DNA of 64,000 nucleotides from Castellaniella sp. (GCF_004321985.1 NZ_SCQN01000046.1:186001-250000); one strand, 5' to 3'; positions 34,491-44,094 are shown, counted from the stretch's first letter. The notes: generated from the sequence alone by a model not told the origin. Made by a program: numbers and translations.

Positions 34491-35438
34491 ATGTCCAAGG
34501 AAGTGCTTGTCTGTGGCTCGATTGCCTTTGATTCCATCGCAGTGTTCGAGGGCCGGTTCCGGGACCATATCCTGGCCGGCAATCTGAAGTCCCTGAGCGT
34601 CTCGTTCTTCGTACCGTCGCTGCGCAAGGAATACGGCGGGTGCGCCGGCAATATCGCCTACAACCTGAAGTTGCTGGGCGGGCACCCGGTTCCGGTCGGG
34701 ACGGTGGGACAGGACGCGGATGACTACCTGCAGCGCATGCGGGCCATGGGCATCGATACCCGCATGGTCCGGGTGCTGGCCGACGCGTATACGCCGCAGT
34801 GCTACATCACCACGGACCAGGACGGCAATCAGATCGCCTCATTCCACCCTGGCGCCATGCTGCGTTCGGCTGAAAACGACATCAGCGGGCAGACGGCAGC
34901 CTGGGCGATCGTGTCGCCGGATGCCAAGGACGGGATGTTTGCGCATGCACAGCGCCTGCACGCCAGCGCCATTCCGTTCGTGTTCGACCTGGGTCAGGCC
35001 ATGCCGCTGTTCGATGGCGATGACCTGCGCCGTATGCTGGGCATGGCATCCATCCTGACGGCCAATGATTACGAGGCCAGCGTGATCGTGGACCGGCTGG
35101 GTGAACCCATTGAATCCATTGCCGCCGGGTTGCAGGCTGTGGTGGTGACGCGGGGTGGCGAGGGCGCGAGCCTGTACACTTCCACAGGTCGCACCGACAT
35201 TGCCGCCATGCCGGTCACCAAGGTGGTCGACCCTACTGGGTGTGGTGATGCACACCGCGCTGGGCTGCTCTACGGGCTGGTCAATGACTGGTCGCTGCGC
35301 GATGCCTGCTGTTTGGCGAACGTCATGGGTGGCTTTAAAATTGGCAGCCAGGGTCCGCAAAACCACCAGCCGTCGCGCGTCGATGTGGCCCATGCGTTGC
35401 AGGCTCATTATGGTGTCAGCGCTCAATTCCCGGTCTGA
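34491..35438 (+). CDS. PfkB-family carbohydrate/nucleoside kinase
   Basis: The 315-aa ribokinase-fold enzyme starts MSKEVLVCGSIAFDSIAVFE. It contains KEYGGCAGNIAYNLKLLGG (PfkB signature 1 region) and the signature 2 anion hole VVDPTGCGDAHRAGLLYGL, where the usual DTTGAGDAF reads DPTGCGDAH; the catalytic Asp is kept. It resembles the adenosine kinase-like members found in Burkholderiales. The substrate could be adenosine or a sugar. It lies seven bases after the DUF3426 gene, so it is probably in the same transcript. Confidence 0.85.
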   Translation: MSKEVLVCGSIAFDSIAVFEGRFRDHILAGNLKSLSVSFFVPSLRKEYGGCAGNIAYNLKLLGGHPVPVGTVGQDADDYLQRMRAMGIDTRMVRVLADAYTPQCYITTDQDGNQIASFHPGAMLRSAENDISGQTAAWAIVSPDAKDGMFAHAQRLHASAIPFVFDLGQAMPLFDGDDLRRMLGMASILTANDYEASVIVDRLGEPIESIAAGLQAVVVTRGGEGASLYTSTGRTDIAAMPVTKVVDPTGCGDAHRAGLLYGLVNDWSLRDACCLANVMGGFKIGSQGPQNHQPSRVDVAHALQAHYGVSAQFPV

Positions 35439-35469
35439 CCTTTCCGTTTTGTTTTACAGGAGTGCGCTC

Positions 35470-35970
35470 ATGGCGATCCCCACCTTTTCCTACCCTGCAT
35501 CACGTACGTTGCGCTTGTTCGTGGTCGCCGGTCTGTCGGCATCCATGTTGGCGCTGGCGGGCTGTGCCAATCAATCCGCATCGGGTTCCGTTTATAACTA
35601 CGGGCAGGCCCAACAGGAACAGATCGTGCGGTATGGCACTGTGGTGTCAGTGCGTCCAGTCGTCATCCAGTCCAGCCAGAGTTCGGGTGTGGGCGCAGTG
35701 GGTGGCGCGGCACTGGGCGGTGTGGCCGGCAGCGCGATTGGCGGTGGTCGCGGCCAGATCCTGACGACCATCGGGGGTGCCCTGCTGGGTGGTCTGGCGG
35801 GTAATGCCGTCGAGAATCAGGCCAACAAGACCCAGGGCCTGGAAGTCACCGTGCGTCTGGATAACGGCGAGACGCGCGTGATTGCGCAGGCGAGCGACAT
35901 TCAGCTCAGCGCCGGGCAGCGTGTCCAGGTCATCAGCGGTGGTGGTCCTACGCGCGTCGTGCCAATGTGA
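35470..35970 (+). CDS. SlyB/Pcp-like outer-membrane lipoprotein with glycine-zipper domain
   Basis: The 166-aa lipoprotein has a signal peptide ending in the lipobox LALAGC (Cys32). A 17-kDa-antigen-type glycine-zipper pair follows: VGAVGGAALGGVAGSAIGGG and TTIGGALLGGLAGNAVEN. The C-terminal beta domain has VTVRLDNGETRVIAQASDIQ and GQRVQVISGGG. SlyB proteins help stabilise the outer membrane. ACAGGAG upstream of ATG 35470 is a good ribosome site, and a strong terminator follows. Confidence 0.9.
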   Translation: MAIPTFSYPASRTLRLFVVAGLSASMLALAGCANQSASGSVYNYGQAQQEQIVRYGTVVSVRPVVIQSSQSSGVGAVGGAALGGVAGSAIGGGRGQILTTIGGALLGGLAGNAVENQANKTQGLEVTVRLDNGETRVIAQASDIQLSAGQRVQVISGGGPTRVVPM

Positions 35971-35993
35971 TGCAGGTCTCGCGCATCGCCACA

Positions 35994-36022
35994 GAACCCG
36001 GCCTTCGTGCCGGGTTCTTCTT
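35994..36022 (+). terminator. Rho-independent terminator after the SlyB-like gene
   Basis: A perfect 9-bp stem GAACCCGGC (35994-36002) and GCCGGGTTC (36009-36017) closes the loop CTTCGT and is followed by TTCTT. It ends the plus-strand transcript 24 bp after the lipoprotein stop. As the stem is symmetric it may also serve the convergent yggT gene only weakly, since no T-run lies on that side. Confidence 0.85.
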
Positions 36023-36042
36023 GAGGTCGCGAGGCTGACCCG

Positions 36043-36609
36043 TCAGACCCCGAAGGTCGAGAACGCCAGGTGATTCAGGATCATCATCAGCACCTGTGCG
36101 ATGACCAGCAGGATCAGCGGAGAAAAATCCAGTCCGCCTGTTCGCGGCATGGCCCGGCGGATGGGGTCCAGCAGCGGTGCCGTCAGCGTGTAGAGCACCG
36201 GCATGATGGGCGAGAGCGGATTGACCCATGACAGGATGGCCTGGATCAGCGTGATCCAGACGATGACGTTGAACAGCCACTTCAGGCTGATCAGCAAGCC
36301 GGTGAGAAGCAGCGGAACGATCGTGGACGTCGAGGGCAGCAGGCCTCCCATGGCCAGCAGCCAGGTCAGCAGCAGATAGATGATGGCCGAGATCCAACAG
36401 GCCAGAATGCTGGGCCAGTCGAAGCGTCCGCTGGCGGGCACTACGTGTCGGATGGGCTGCACCAGCCAGTCCGTCACCCGCAGGATGGCTTGCGAGTAGG
36501 GGTTGAATGGGTGCAGCCGGATGGCATAGATCCAGGCCCGCAGAATCAGCGCGATCCCGAAGAGCTGGAAGATGATGTCGATCAGGAAGAGAAGGATGTT
36601 CTGTACCAT
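36043..36609 (-). CDS. yggT: YggT family integral membrane protein
   Basis: The 188-aa protein consists of two YggT repeats, each with hydrophobic helices ending in a conserved Asn/Pro loop: RLHPFNPYSQAILRVTDWLV then QPIRHVVP, and LSWVNPLSPIMPVLYTLTAP then LLDPIRRAMP. YggT proteins are implicated in osmotic tolerance or cell-division-associated envelope organisation; the molecular role is open. ATG 36609 gives a start at MVQNILLFLIDII; longer in-frame openings are not homologous. Often follows proC in Proteobacteria, but not here. Confidence 0.9.
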   Translation of the reverse strand: MVQNILLFLIDIIFQLFGIALILRAWIYAIRLHPFNPYSQAILRVTDWLVQPIRHVVPASGRFDWPSILACWISAIIYLLLTWLLAMGGLLPSTSTIVPLLLTGLLISLKWLFNVIVWITLIQAILSWVNPLSPIMPVLYTLTAPLLDPIRRAMPRTGGLDFSPLILLVIAQVLMMILNHLAFSTFGV

Positions 36610-36733
36610 GCGGTGCTCACGCCACTGAATGGGCCGGCGCCCGCCCAAGGCGGGTGTGTGATCCGGCGGTGTCGTGGACTTTCACGGCGCCGACGGGATT
36701 TGGCCGGAATGTGCGCCTATTGTCGCATTCAGC

Positions 36734-36761
36734 AAAACGGCCCGGCAAGCTACCGGGCCGT
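36734..36761 (-). terminator. Rho-independent terminator of the histone H1-like gene
   Basis: A perfect 9-bp stem ACGGCCCGG (36737-36745) and CCGGGCCGT (36753-36761) has a seven-base loop. Read on the minus strand it is followed by TTTTGC, a short T-run, 24 bp downstream of the stop of the Ala/Lys-rich gene. Confidence 0.8.
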
Positions 36762-36784
36762 GCGGTCAAGCAGTCAGCCTGGAA

Positions 36785-37456
36785 TCAGGGCCGCTTGCTG
36801 ACCGGGAATGGCCACGAGCCAGCCGGATTGATGTCCGTGCGGGCTTCGGGAGCCGGGGTTGCAGGTTTCACGGCCGCTTTCTTGGGGGCAGCGGGTTTCT
36901 TGGCAGCCGGCTTTGCAGCAGGCTTTTTCGCAGCAGGCTTTTTGGCAGCAGCGGATTTCGCAGCCGGTTTGGCCGCAGCTTTTGCGGTTGCCTTGGCAGC
37001 GGGTTTGGCTGCTGCTTTTTTGGCAGCGGGCTTTGCGGCAGCCTTGGTGGCCTTGGGCTTTGCTGCAGACTTTGCCTTGGTGGCCTTTGATGCAACGGCG
37101 GATTTGGCAGCCGGTTTCTTGGCGGCTGTTTTCTTCGCAGCTGCCTTGGCTGCAGGCTTTGCGGCCGCCTTCTTGGCCGGAGCCTTTTTGGCTTTGGCTG
37201 CAGACGACTTTGCGGCAGCGGTCTTCGCAGCCGCGGCCTTGGTGGCTGGCTTTGCCGCCGGTTTCTTGGCCGTCGCCTTGACGCTGGCTTTGGCCTTGGC
37301 CGGAGCCTTGGATGCTACGGCCTTGGCCGTCGCTTTTTTGGCGGTTGCTGCGGGTTTCGCAGCGTTGGATTTGACGGGCTTTGCTGCTGGTTTTTTGGCA
37401 GCGGTCTTTTTGGCCGTGCCTGTGGCCGCGGGACCGGCCGTTTTGCGGGTTGCCAT
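36785..37456 (-). CDS. Histone H1-like Ala/Lys/Pro-rich DNA-binding protein
   Basis: The 223-aa protein is almost entirely built of [11 protein letters not shown]-type repeats, with only the last 20 or so residues ([19 protein letters not shown]) of normal complexity. Such proteins (AlgP, Bordetella BpH1, Burkholderia H1-like) bind DNA non-specifically through Lys and compact the nucleoid or tune expression. I start at 37456 ([12 protein letters not shown]), where AGGAG lies about seven bases upstream; the Met at 37462 would overlap that site. The repeat tract is prone to in-frame length change. The opposite strand and other frames are open because of this composition; they are not genes. Confidence 0.88.
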   Translation of the reverse strand: MATRKTAGPAATGTAKKTAAKKPAAKPVKSNAAKPAATAKKATAKAVASKAPAKAKASVKATAKKPAAKPATKAAAAKTAAAKSSAAKAKKAPAKKAAAKPAAKAAAKKTAAKKPAAKSAVASKATKAKSAAKPKATKAAAKPAAKKAAAKPAAKATAKAAAKPAAKSAAAKKPAAKKPAAKPAAKKPAAPKKAAVKPATPAPEARTDINPAGSWPFPVSKRP

Positions 37457-37679
37457 TTTCATGCTCCTGGAAGTCGGAAGAAAACGTCCACCCATTTGAC
37501 ATGACCCCCACCGCGGGGTGCGGCCCATTTCAAATGGCGCAGGCATGCGATATCACGAAGATACTGCATGCCGTCCAGTCTATCTTAAGGCTTTGCTCAT
37601 ACCAAGCATTATTCCGGGCCTAGGGTCCCTATGCTTTGATATTCTGCTGCGCGTGTCTCAAAAATGACGCTTTTTTGAA

Positions 37680-38120
37680 TTACCAGTGAAGGAAGAACAT
37701 TGCCTTCGCGAGGAACACGATGAGGATCACATGCGTGAACACGCTCAGGTGAATGATCTTGAAGTGACGAGATTTCAGGCGGCCAGTGCCGCTCAGCGCC
37801 ATGGCCGTGATGAAATGCGCCAGCACGCTGAACGCCAGGATGATCTTGATCCACAGCAGCGTAGCGAAGCTGCTCGCCAGCGGATGCGCCAGTTCCGCCC
37901 GGAACTGCCAGGCCATTCCAAGGCCTGCGCCGAACAGCACCAGAATCACGAACGGCATGATGCGCCGCGCACGGCGCCCGATTGCGAGTTCCACGTTGCG
38001 CATGGTTTCGCGGCCCAGCGGCTCGCGGATGCCTTCCAGTATCATCACTTCGAAGAACACCGTGCCGACGAAGAAAATCGCGGCATACAGGTGCAGGGTC
38101 TGCAGTAAGGAGTGGCTCAT
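37680..38120 (-). CDS. CopD-like small integral membrane protein
   Basis: The 146-aa protein has four hydrophobic segments with conserved His residues near the membrane faces (LLQTLHLYAAIFFVGTVFFE, IIHLSVFTHVILIVFLAKAM). This is the pattern of the CopD/DUF2214-like family of copper-resistance or cytochrome-like membrane proteins. Cytoplasmic loop RRARRIMP is basic. No copper genes are adjacent, so copper transport should not be assumed. The gene stands alone, divergent from the lipoprotein gene at 38254. Confidence 0.72.
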   Translation of the reverse strand: MSHSLLQTLHLYAAIFFVGTVFFEVMILEGIREPLGRETMRNVELAIGRRARRIMPFVILVLFGAGLGMAWQFRAELAHPLASSFATLLWIKIILAFSVLAHFITAMALSGTGRLKSRHFKIIHLSVFTHVILIVFLAKAMFFLHW

Positions 38121-38253
38121 GTCAGTAGAATGGTTGCCGGCTGGCCGGCTGCCAGCATCCGAAAATTGTAGGCTTCGTGCGGTATGCGCCGGTGCGGGCC
38201 TGCCAGTATGCTGATGTGATTGGATGACTTATGTCATGAATGAGGACCAAACC

Positions 38254-38751
38254 ATGCAAACTATTCGTGCACTGCGCCGACTGCGCGCAGGTGCGGGTCT
38301 GGCGATTCTGGCCGCGCTTGCTGCCTGCGCGCCCACCACACCGCCGCCCAGCGTGCCGGTTGCAGCGCAGCCACCGTCGTGCGTTGCCGCGGCGTCTGGA
38401 GATTTGCTGACGGGGAACTGGCTGTCCGTCTCGTCAGAAAAAGGAGTGGCCGGTGCGTTGCGCACGCTCTACACACTGAAGCCCGACGGCACCATGAATT
38501 ATGTGGAGCAGATCAAGCGGCCACGCACACCGTCCCAGGGCCTCTACGAGACCGGATGCTGGTCGCGCGAGGGCCAGACGCTGGTCCTGCGCACGCTGCA
38601 GTCCAACGGCGTGCCGGTGAATCTGCGCGATCCGATCTACACCAATCGCTACCGGGTCCAGGGGGTGACGGCCCATGAACTGCGGATGTCGGGGCCGGAC
38701 GGCGCCGTGCGCGCGCGGCGCATGTCGCCCGGGTATCGGCTGCCGTTCTGA
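38254..38751 (+). CDS. Putative lipoprotein of unknown function
   Basis: The 165-aa protein has a signal peptide with lipobox LAAC (Cys25) followed by a Pro-rich spacer (APTTPPPSVPVAAQPP). The C-terminal part (about 55-165) looks like a compact beta domain: LLTGNWLSVSSEKG, YTLKPDGTMNYVEQ, GLYETGCWSREGQTLVLRTL. I do not recognise a family. GAGGA (38241-38245) supports ATG 38254; in-frame Mets at 38224 and 38239 are less well placed. The gene is convergent with gltX with one base between stop codons. Confidence 0.75.
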   Translation: MQTIRALRRLRAGAGLAILAALAACAPTTPPPSVPVAAQPPSCVAAASGDLLTGNWLSVSSEKGVAGALRTLYTLKPDGTMNYVEQIKRPRTPSQGLYETGCWSREGQTLVLRTLQSNGVPVNLRDPIYTNRYRVQGVTAHELRMSGPDGAVRARRMSPGYRLPF

Positions 38752-38752
38752 T

Positions 38753-40195
38753 TCAGCCGGCCAGCGTGGTGCCCAGGCGGCTGATCACGGTCGCCCGGCC
38801 GAGCAGAGCCAGCACCGCGCTGATCGATGGTGTGTGCTTGTGCCCGGTCACGGCCACCCGCAGCGGGATGGCCAGCTTGGGCATCTTCACGCCGTGCTCC
38901 TTCAGCATGGTCTTGATGAGTTCGTCCAGGCTGGCTTCGTTCCAGTCCGCCAGCACACCTGCCCTTCGGTGGAATTCTCGCAGCCGTTCCAGTGCGGCGT
39001 CGTCCAGCGTCTCGGCCCGCAGTGTCGCATCGGCTGGCGTGTAAGGACCACAGAACAGCATCGCGCCTTCGGCCAGGTCTTCCAGCGTTTCGCTGCGGTC
39101 GCGTAGCAGCGTGAGCACGGCGGGCAAATCGGCGGCCTCCGGGTTGCCGCCGCGCGCGCGGATGCGCGGTGCGACACGACTGGCGAGATCGTCCAGCGGC
39201 AGTTCACGCAGCCAGTGCGCGTTGACCCAGTTCAGTTTCTTGGGATCCCATTGTGCCGCTGATCGGCTGAGGTGCGCGGGATCGAACCATTCGATGAGTT
39301 GCTCACGCGAAAAGATCTCGTCGTTGCCGTGGCTCCAGCCCAGGCGCGCCAGATAGTTCAGCATGGCTTGTGGGAGATATCCCAGACGGTCGTATTCCAT
39401 CACGCTCACGGCGCCGTGCCGTTTGGAAAGTTTCTCGCCGTCGGGCCCCAGGATCATCGGAACGTGGCCGTACAGGGGTAGTTCCGCACCCAGCGCGCGC
39501 AGGATATTGATCTGCCGTGGGGTGTTGTTGACGTGATCGTCGCCCCGGATGACGTGCGTGATGCCCATGTCCCAGTCGTCCACCACGACGCAGAAGTTGT
39601 AGGTCGGTGTGCCATCGGGCCGGGCGATGATGAGATCGTCGAGTTCCGCGTTGTCGATGCTGATCGGGCCTTTGACCAGATCGTTCCAGATCGTGGCGCC
39701 GTCTTGCGGGTTGCGAAAGCGCACCACTGGGCGGATCCCGTCCGGTATCGGCGGCAGCGTCTTGCCGGGCTCGGGGCGCCAGGTGCCGTCATAGCGCGGT
39801 TTGGCACCGATGGCGCGGGCGCGCTCGCGCATCGCCTCGACTTCTGCCGGTGTGCAGTAGCAGTGGTAGGCAGTGCCTTTTGCGAGCATGTCTGCGATGA
39901 CCTCGCGGTACCGGTCCATGCGCTGCATCTGGTAGAACGGGCCTTCGTCGGGCTGCAGTTCCAGCCACCGCATGCCGTCCAGAATGGCCTGTACCGCCTG
40001 CGGTGTCGAGCGTTCCAGATCGGTGTCCTCGATGCGCAGCACGAAGGTGCCCCCGAAGTGGCGGGCGAATGCCCAGGAAAACAGGGCGGTGCGGGCGCCC
40101 CCGAGGTGCAGATAACCGGTTGGAGAAGGTGCAAAGCGCGTGCGCACGGGGCGCGAAGAGATCGCAGAAGAGGTCGCAGTCATGTTGGTGGTCAT
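38753..40195 (-). CDS. gltX: Glutamate-tRNA ligase
   Basis: This class I aminoacyl-tRNA synthetase charges tRNA-Glu. The HIGH-type motif is in [20 protein letters not shown] and the KMSKS-type motif is [13 protein letters not shown]. Other landmarks are [32 protein letters not shown] and [14 protein letters not shown]. From ATG 40195 the protein is 480 aa, with a short Ser/Thr-rich lead ([14 protein letters not shown]); 40183 is an alternative Met and the frame is open to 40243. Start choice is uncertain because no site has a clear ribosome-binding sequence. The product also supplies Glu-tRNA to the HemA/HemL haem pathway. Confidence 0.95.
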   Translation of the reverse strand: MTTNMTATSSAISSRPVRTRFAPSPTGYLHLGGARTALFSWAFARHFGGTFVLRIEDTDLERSTPQAVQAILDGMRWLELQPDEGPFYQMQRMDRYREVIADMLAKGTAYHCYCTPAEVEAMRERARAIGAKPRYDGTWRPEPGKTLPPIPDGIRPVVRFRNPQDGATIWNDLVKGPISIDNAELDDLIIARPDGTPTYNFCVVVDDWDMGITHVIRGDDHVNNTPRQINILRALGAELPLYGHVPMILGPDGEKLSKRHGAVSVMEYDRLGYLPQAMLNYLARLGWSHGNDEIFSREQLIEWFDPAHLSRSAAQWDPKKLNWVNAHWLRELPLDDLASRVAPRIRARGGNPEAADLPAVLTLLRDRSETLEDLAEGAMLFCGPYTPADATLRAETLDDAALERLREFHRRAGVLADWNEASLDELIKTMLKEHGVKMPKLAIPLRVAVTGHKHTPSISAVLALLGRATVISRLGTTLAG

Positions 40196-40294
40196 ATGGC
40201 CGGGCCGCAGCCCGACGCTCGTCCCTGTAGAATCGAAAGACAATCTGCTATTTTAAGGGACTGCCCCCGATCGGGGCCCCCGGGACTTCACTTC

Positions 40295-42757
40295 ATGTTG
40301 CGTCACCGTCTGGCGGCCTTGTTCGAGCCGCGCTCACTGCTTATCCTGAGTTCCCGTGAACTGCCCGTGGTCCGGATGCCGCCGGAGCAGTTGCTGGGGC
40401 GCATCGCCGACTTCCGTGTTTCCGCAGATGGCCATTGGGTGCTGCCCGCCGAGCGCCTGGCGTTCCTGCAGGACGACCAGCAGCTGGACATGGCGCTGCT
40501 CAGCGTGGATCCCGCGCAGTTGCCTGCCGTGCTGGCCGCGTTGCGTGTGCACCGTCCCCGCGCGCTGGTGCTGTTGCCCCACGCCGTGGCGGCGGCCGAT
40601 CCGCAAGCCACACGCGCGGCCTGTCGGGCCTGGGGGCGAGCCAATGATTGCCTGGTCCTGGGACCTGGCGCGCTGGGAATCCAGCGGCCACACCTGGGCT
40701 TGAACCTGGGGCTGGACACGCGTGCGGCGCCCGTCGGGCGTGTCGCGCTGGTCGCGCAGTCGCGCATGATCGCCGCCGCCGTGCTGGATTGGGCGGGCGA
40801 CATTCAGTTGGGGTTCTCGGCTGTGGTGTCGGCCGGAGACGCGGAAGGCGTCACGGTGGCCGAGATCCTGGAGTATCTCTCCATGGATCCGCGTACCGAC
40901 AGCATTGTCCTGTATCTCGAAGAGGTCGATTCTTCGCGGCACTTCACCAGTGCCCTGATGGCGGCCGCCAGTGTCAAGCCCGTGATCGTGCTCAAGGTCA
41001 ACAAGCCGGGGGCGGACCAGGACCCGGCCAGCGATGGGGTGTTCGGTGCGCTGCTGCGCCGAACGGGCGCGGTCCGGATCCGGTTCTTCGTGCAGCTCTT
41101 TTCGGCCCTGAAGGTGCTGGTCCATGCGAAGCGCCAGCGGGGCCGGCGCGTGGCGATCTTCTCCAATGGCTACGGCGCGGCGCACCTCGCGCTGGATGTC
41201 ATGGGAAAGAATGGCCCCTTGCTGCCGGCGGATCTGACCGGACAGACGCAGCGCGAACTCGAGGTGCTGCTGGAGCCAGGCGCCAGCGCCGGCAATCCCG
41301 TCGTCAGCCATGCGCCCCTGGATCCTGCCCGTTTTCAAAAGGCGTTGACCCTCATCGAGGGCGATGCCAATGTCGACGATGTGCTGGTGTTGCTGGCTCC
41401 GGATGCGTTGACGGACATGGTGCGGGCAAGCGATGTGCTGGCGAGTTTTTCCGAGTCCGCCGGCAAGCCCATCGTATCGTGCTTCCTGGGTGATGCCGCC
41501 ATGAGGCCGCTGCGCCATCGTCTGGATGCCGTGGGACTGCCCGCCTTCCGCACGCCGGAATCGGCCACGCACGCGTTGGGCATCCTGGCGACGTATCACT
41601 ACAACCAGACGCTGGCGCAGCAGACGCTGCCGCCCGAAATGCTCAATCGCGCACCGCGCCTGGACGAGGCGCGTACCCTGATTTCCGACGCGATCATGTC
41701 GGGTCGGCCCGCATTGAGCGGCGCAGACGCGCGCTGGCTGCTGGACTGCTTCCACGTTCCCGTCGTGTTGGGTGATGCGCCGGTGCCCGATTCAGCCAAG
41801 CAGGGCATTCCGATGGCGATTCACGTTCGTCAGGATCCTCATTTCGGGCCGTACATCCAGTTCGGTCCGGGGGGCACCTACGCGCAGCTCGTCACGGCCA
41901 ATCGCGAAATCGAACTGCCGCCGCTGAACACCTATCTGGCGCGCCAGCTCATCCAGCGTGGCCCATTCTGGTCGCGGGTGCTGGAACGCAATCTGAGCCC
42001 GGCAGTGTTCGAGCATCTGCGCGACACCCTGGAGCGGATTTCGGAGATCGTCAGCGAGTTGCCGGGGGTGCTCACGCTCACCATCGACCCGCTATGGTCC
42101 GATGACACCAGCCTGTTTGCGCCCAAGGTGCAGGTGACGCTGGATCCGGATTACGACGGCGAGCGGCCCGAGAATCGCGCCTACCGCCACATGGCGATCC
42201 ACCCCTACCCGCGACCGCTGGTGCACCCCATGGTGGCGACCGACCAGCAGGAATGGCTGTTGCGCCCGATTCGTCCCGAAGATGCCTCGCTGCTGCAGGA
42301 GTTCATCCGTGGTCTGTCCGACGAATCCCGGTACATGCGGTTCGTGTCCATGCTGCGCGAGCTGACCCCCCGCATGCTGGCGCGCTACACGCGCATCGAT
42401 TACGACCGCGAGGTGGCGCTGGTGGCTACGGCTCAGGTCTCGAACCCCGAGAATCGTGGCCTTTTGCGCGAACGCATCGTTGGCTTTGCCCACTGTCTGC
42501 GAAATGCCGATGGCCTCGGCGCCGAGTATGCCCTTGTGATAGAGGATGACTGGCAGCGGCGTGGCCTGGGTGCGCGGCTCATGCGCAGCCTGATCGAGGT
42601 CGTGCGGCGCCAGCAGCTGGCCTACATCGAAGGCATCGTGCTGGCGTCGAATCGCCCCATGCTGGGGCTGATGGCGTCGCTTGGCTTCAGGAACGATCCC
42701 GAACCTTTCGATCCCGATATGCGGCGGCTGTGGCTGGACCTTCGGTCGGACGGCTGA
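40295..42757 (+). CDS. Pat-like protein: degenerate NDP-forming acyl-CoA synthetase fused to GNAT acetyltransferase
   Basis: The 820-aa protein has an N-terminal acyl-CoA synthetase-like part (about 1-620) and a C-terminal GNAT domain (about 650-815: WLLRPIRPEDASLLQEFIRG, ALVIEDDWQRRGLGARLMRS). This is the plan of lysine acetyltransferases Pat/YfiQ, which acetylate and switch off acetyl-CoA synthetase. The synthetase half looks inactive. The first Rossmann glycines are missing (SLLILSSREL), QSGA reads QSRM, the phosphohistidine segment (normally SHTGALAG) reads SDGVFGAL with Asp at about 247, and the ATP-grasp part is shortened. The GNAT cofactor loop QRRGLG is intact. The open frame extends upstream over gltX, but homology begins at ATG 40295. 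Confidence 0.85.
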   Translation: MLRHRLAALFEPRSLLILSSRELPVVRMPPEQLLGRIADFRVSADGHWVLPAERLAFLQDDQQLDMALLSVDPAQLPAVLAALRVHRPRALVLLPHAVAAADPQATRAACRAWGRANDCLVLGPGALGIQRPHLGLNLGLDTRAAPVGRVALVAQSRMIAAAVLDWAGDIQLGFSAVVSAGDAEGVTVAEILEYLSMDPRTDSIVLYLEEVDSSRHFTSALMAAASVKPVIVLKVNKPGADQDPASDGVFGALLRRTGAVRIRFFVQLFSALKVLVHAKRQRGRRVAIFSNGYGAAHLALDVMGKNGPLLPADLTGQTQRELEVLLEPGASAGNPVVSHAPLDPARFQKALTLIEGDANVDDVLVLLAPDALTDMVRASDVLASFSESAGKPIVSCFLGDAAMRPLRHRLDAVGLPAFRTPESATHALGILATYHYNQTLAQQTLPPEMLNRAPRLDEARTLISDAIMSGRPALSGADARWLLDCFHVPVVLGDAPVPDSAKQGIPMAIHVRQDPHFGPYIQFGPGGTYAQLVTANREIELPPLNTYLARQLIQRGPFWSRVLERNLSPAVFEHLRDTLERISEIVSELPGVLTLTIDPLWSDDTSLFAPKVQVTLDPDYDGERPENRAYRHMAIHPYPRPLVHPMVATDQQEWLLRPIRPEDASLLQEFIRGLSDESRYMRFVSMLRELTPRMLARYTRIDYDREVALVATAQVSNPENRGLLRERIVGFAHCLRNADGLGAEYALVIEDDWQRRGLGARLMRSLIEVVRRQQLAYIEGIVLASNRPMLGLMASLGFRNDPEPFDPDMRRLWLDLRSDG

Positions 42758-42778
42758 AGCTGAAGGTCCGCTCCGGCT

Positions 42779-43486
42779 TCAGACCGGCAGCGGTTCGCGG
42801 CTGCCAGGTGCGGCGGGGGAGAACACTCGGATCAGGAACGACTGGATATCTTCGATTTCCTGTGGGTGTACCGCGTGCGGCATGGGATAGACGTGCCATT
42901 CGATGGGCTGGCCCAGGGCGGTGAGCGCATCCCGGCTGATTTCCGCGAAGCTGATGGGGATGACCGGATCCTGTGATCCGTGGGCCAGGAACACCGGAGT
43001 GTCCGCATTGGCGGGATGGCGTTCTGCTGCCGTGGTGTTGCGCAGCGGCAGGTACCCCGACATCCCGATCAGGCCGGCCAGCCTGCGCTCGAATCGCAGC
43101 CCCGTGTACAGCGCGGCGGCGCAGCCTTGTGAAAAACCCGCCAGTACGATGTGTTCCGGCAATACGCCCCGTTCCAGTTCGCGCCGAATGAGTGCCGTGA
43201 CGGCATGGCGCGCCGCGCGGATGCCATCGATGTCCTCGCGCGAATCCCGCGTCAGGCCGTAGGCGTCAAACCAGGCGCGTATGGGCAGACCCTGGTTGAG
43301 CGTGACCGGTCGGACCGGTGCATGCGGGAAGACGAAGCGCAGGGCCGGGAGGTCATCGTGAGCCAGTTCAGGCACGATGGGAGCGAAATCATGACCATCG
43401 GCCCCCAGGCCGTGCAGCCAGATGATGCTGTGTTTCGGGTTGACGCCCGTTTCGCGTTCCACGGTTTCCAGACTGGCTTCCATCAT
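42779..43486 (-). CDS. Alpha/beta-hydrolase carboxylesterase (phospholipase/carboxylesterase family)
   Basis: The 235-aa esterase of the acyl-protein-thioesterase-like family has an oxyanion segment in [20 protein letters not shown], the nucleophile elbow [13 protein letters not shown] (Ser119), the acid in [11 protein letters not shown] (Asp173) and the His in [13 protein letters not shown] (His204). Members hydrolyse short acyl esters in the cytoplasm. The start at 43486 (ATGATG) overlaps the darP stop by four bases; the second ATG at 43483 is an alternative. Confidence 0.9.
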   Translation of the reverse strand: MMEASLETVERETGVNPKHSIIWLHGLGADGHDFAPIVPELAHDDLPALRFVFPHAPVRPVTLNQGLPIRAWFDAYGLTRDSREDIDGIRAARHAVTALIRRELERGVLPEHIVLAGFSQGCAAALYTGLRFERRLAGLIGMSGYLPLRNTTAAERHPANADTPVFLAHGSQDPVIPISFAEISRDALTALGQPIEWHVYPMPHAVHPQEIEDIQSFLIRVFSPAAPGSREPLPV

Positions 43487-44031
43487 TGGGCCTCTTCTTT
43501 GAATTCCAGCTTCTTCAGGGCCTGAAACAGAGCGCGATAGTGCTTGCGCATGGGTTCGCGACCATCGGGCAGCACGGCATTTTCCCGCGCCTCTTTGCGG
43601 GCGGCGCGGATCTGTGCGCGCAGCGCCTGGATGTCCAGACCCGGGAAGGTATCCAGAAGCTCCGTCAGGGTCTCGTCGTCGGCCAGCAGCCGATCCCGCA
43701 GGGTCTCCAGGCGCTGCATGGCGCGTGCTTGCGCCCGCGAGCCGTTGGCCCAAAGGTCGAGTTGTGTACGCAGCGCCTGCGCATCCGCGTGGCGCATGAG
43801 CTTCCCGACGTAATGGGTCTGGCGCCGACGTCCCTCGTGGCTGTTGATGCGCTGGGCCAGCGCGATGGCATCACGCAGCGATTCTTCGAGCGGCAACTGC
43901 GCCAATTGGGCGGGCGCCAGCGCGATGAGTTCGCGCCCCAGATCGAGCAGGGCCTGCATGTCCCGTTTCACTTGGGATTTGCTGGGGCCGGAATACTTCG
44001 GGTCTGGGGGGGCCTGCGGCGTGTCGTTCAT
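43483..44031 (-). CDS. darP: Ribosome-associated protein DarP/YjgA
   Basis: DarP (YjgA) associates with late 50S assembly intermediates. The 182-aa, highly helical and charged protein shows the family pattern: [40 protein letters not shown], and a C-terminal [20 protein letters not shown]. It is divergent from pmbA with 63 bp between starts; yjgA/pmbA divergence is a well-known pair in Proteobacteria. It overlaps the downstream esterase gene by four bases. Confidence 0.93.
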   Translation of the reverse strand: MNDTPQAPPDPKYSGPSKSQVKRDMQALLDLGRELIALAPAQLAQLPLEESLRDAIALAQRINSHEGRRRQTHYVGKLMRHADAQALRTQLDLWANGSRAQARAMQRLETLRDRLLADDETLTELLDTFPGLDIQALRAQIRAARKEARENAVLPDGREPMRKHYRALFQALKKLEFKEEAQ

Positions 44032-44094
44032 GGGTTAGAGCATAAAATGAATCACGACCATCTATCATAACCGGCTCTATTTTGCGGATCGCGC

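Noticed and set aside
36654-37511. Long frames on the plus strand and in another minus frame over the H1-like gene
   Set aside because: They arise from the Ala/Lys codon repeats; only the frame 36785-37456 has a ribosome site and a known composition.
39533-40294. Open plus-strand frame across gltX that would extend the Pat-like protein to 1074 aa
   Set aside because: It is antisense to well-conserved gltX sequence and has no protein-like motifs; homology starts at 40295.
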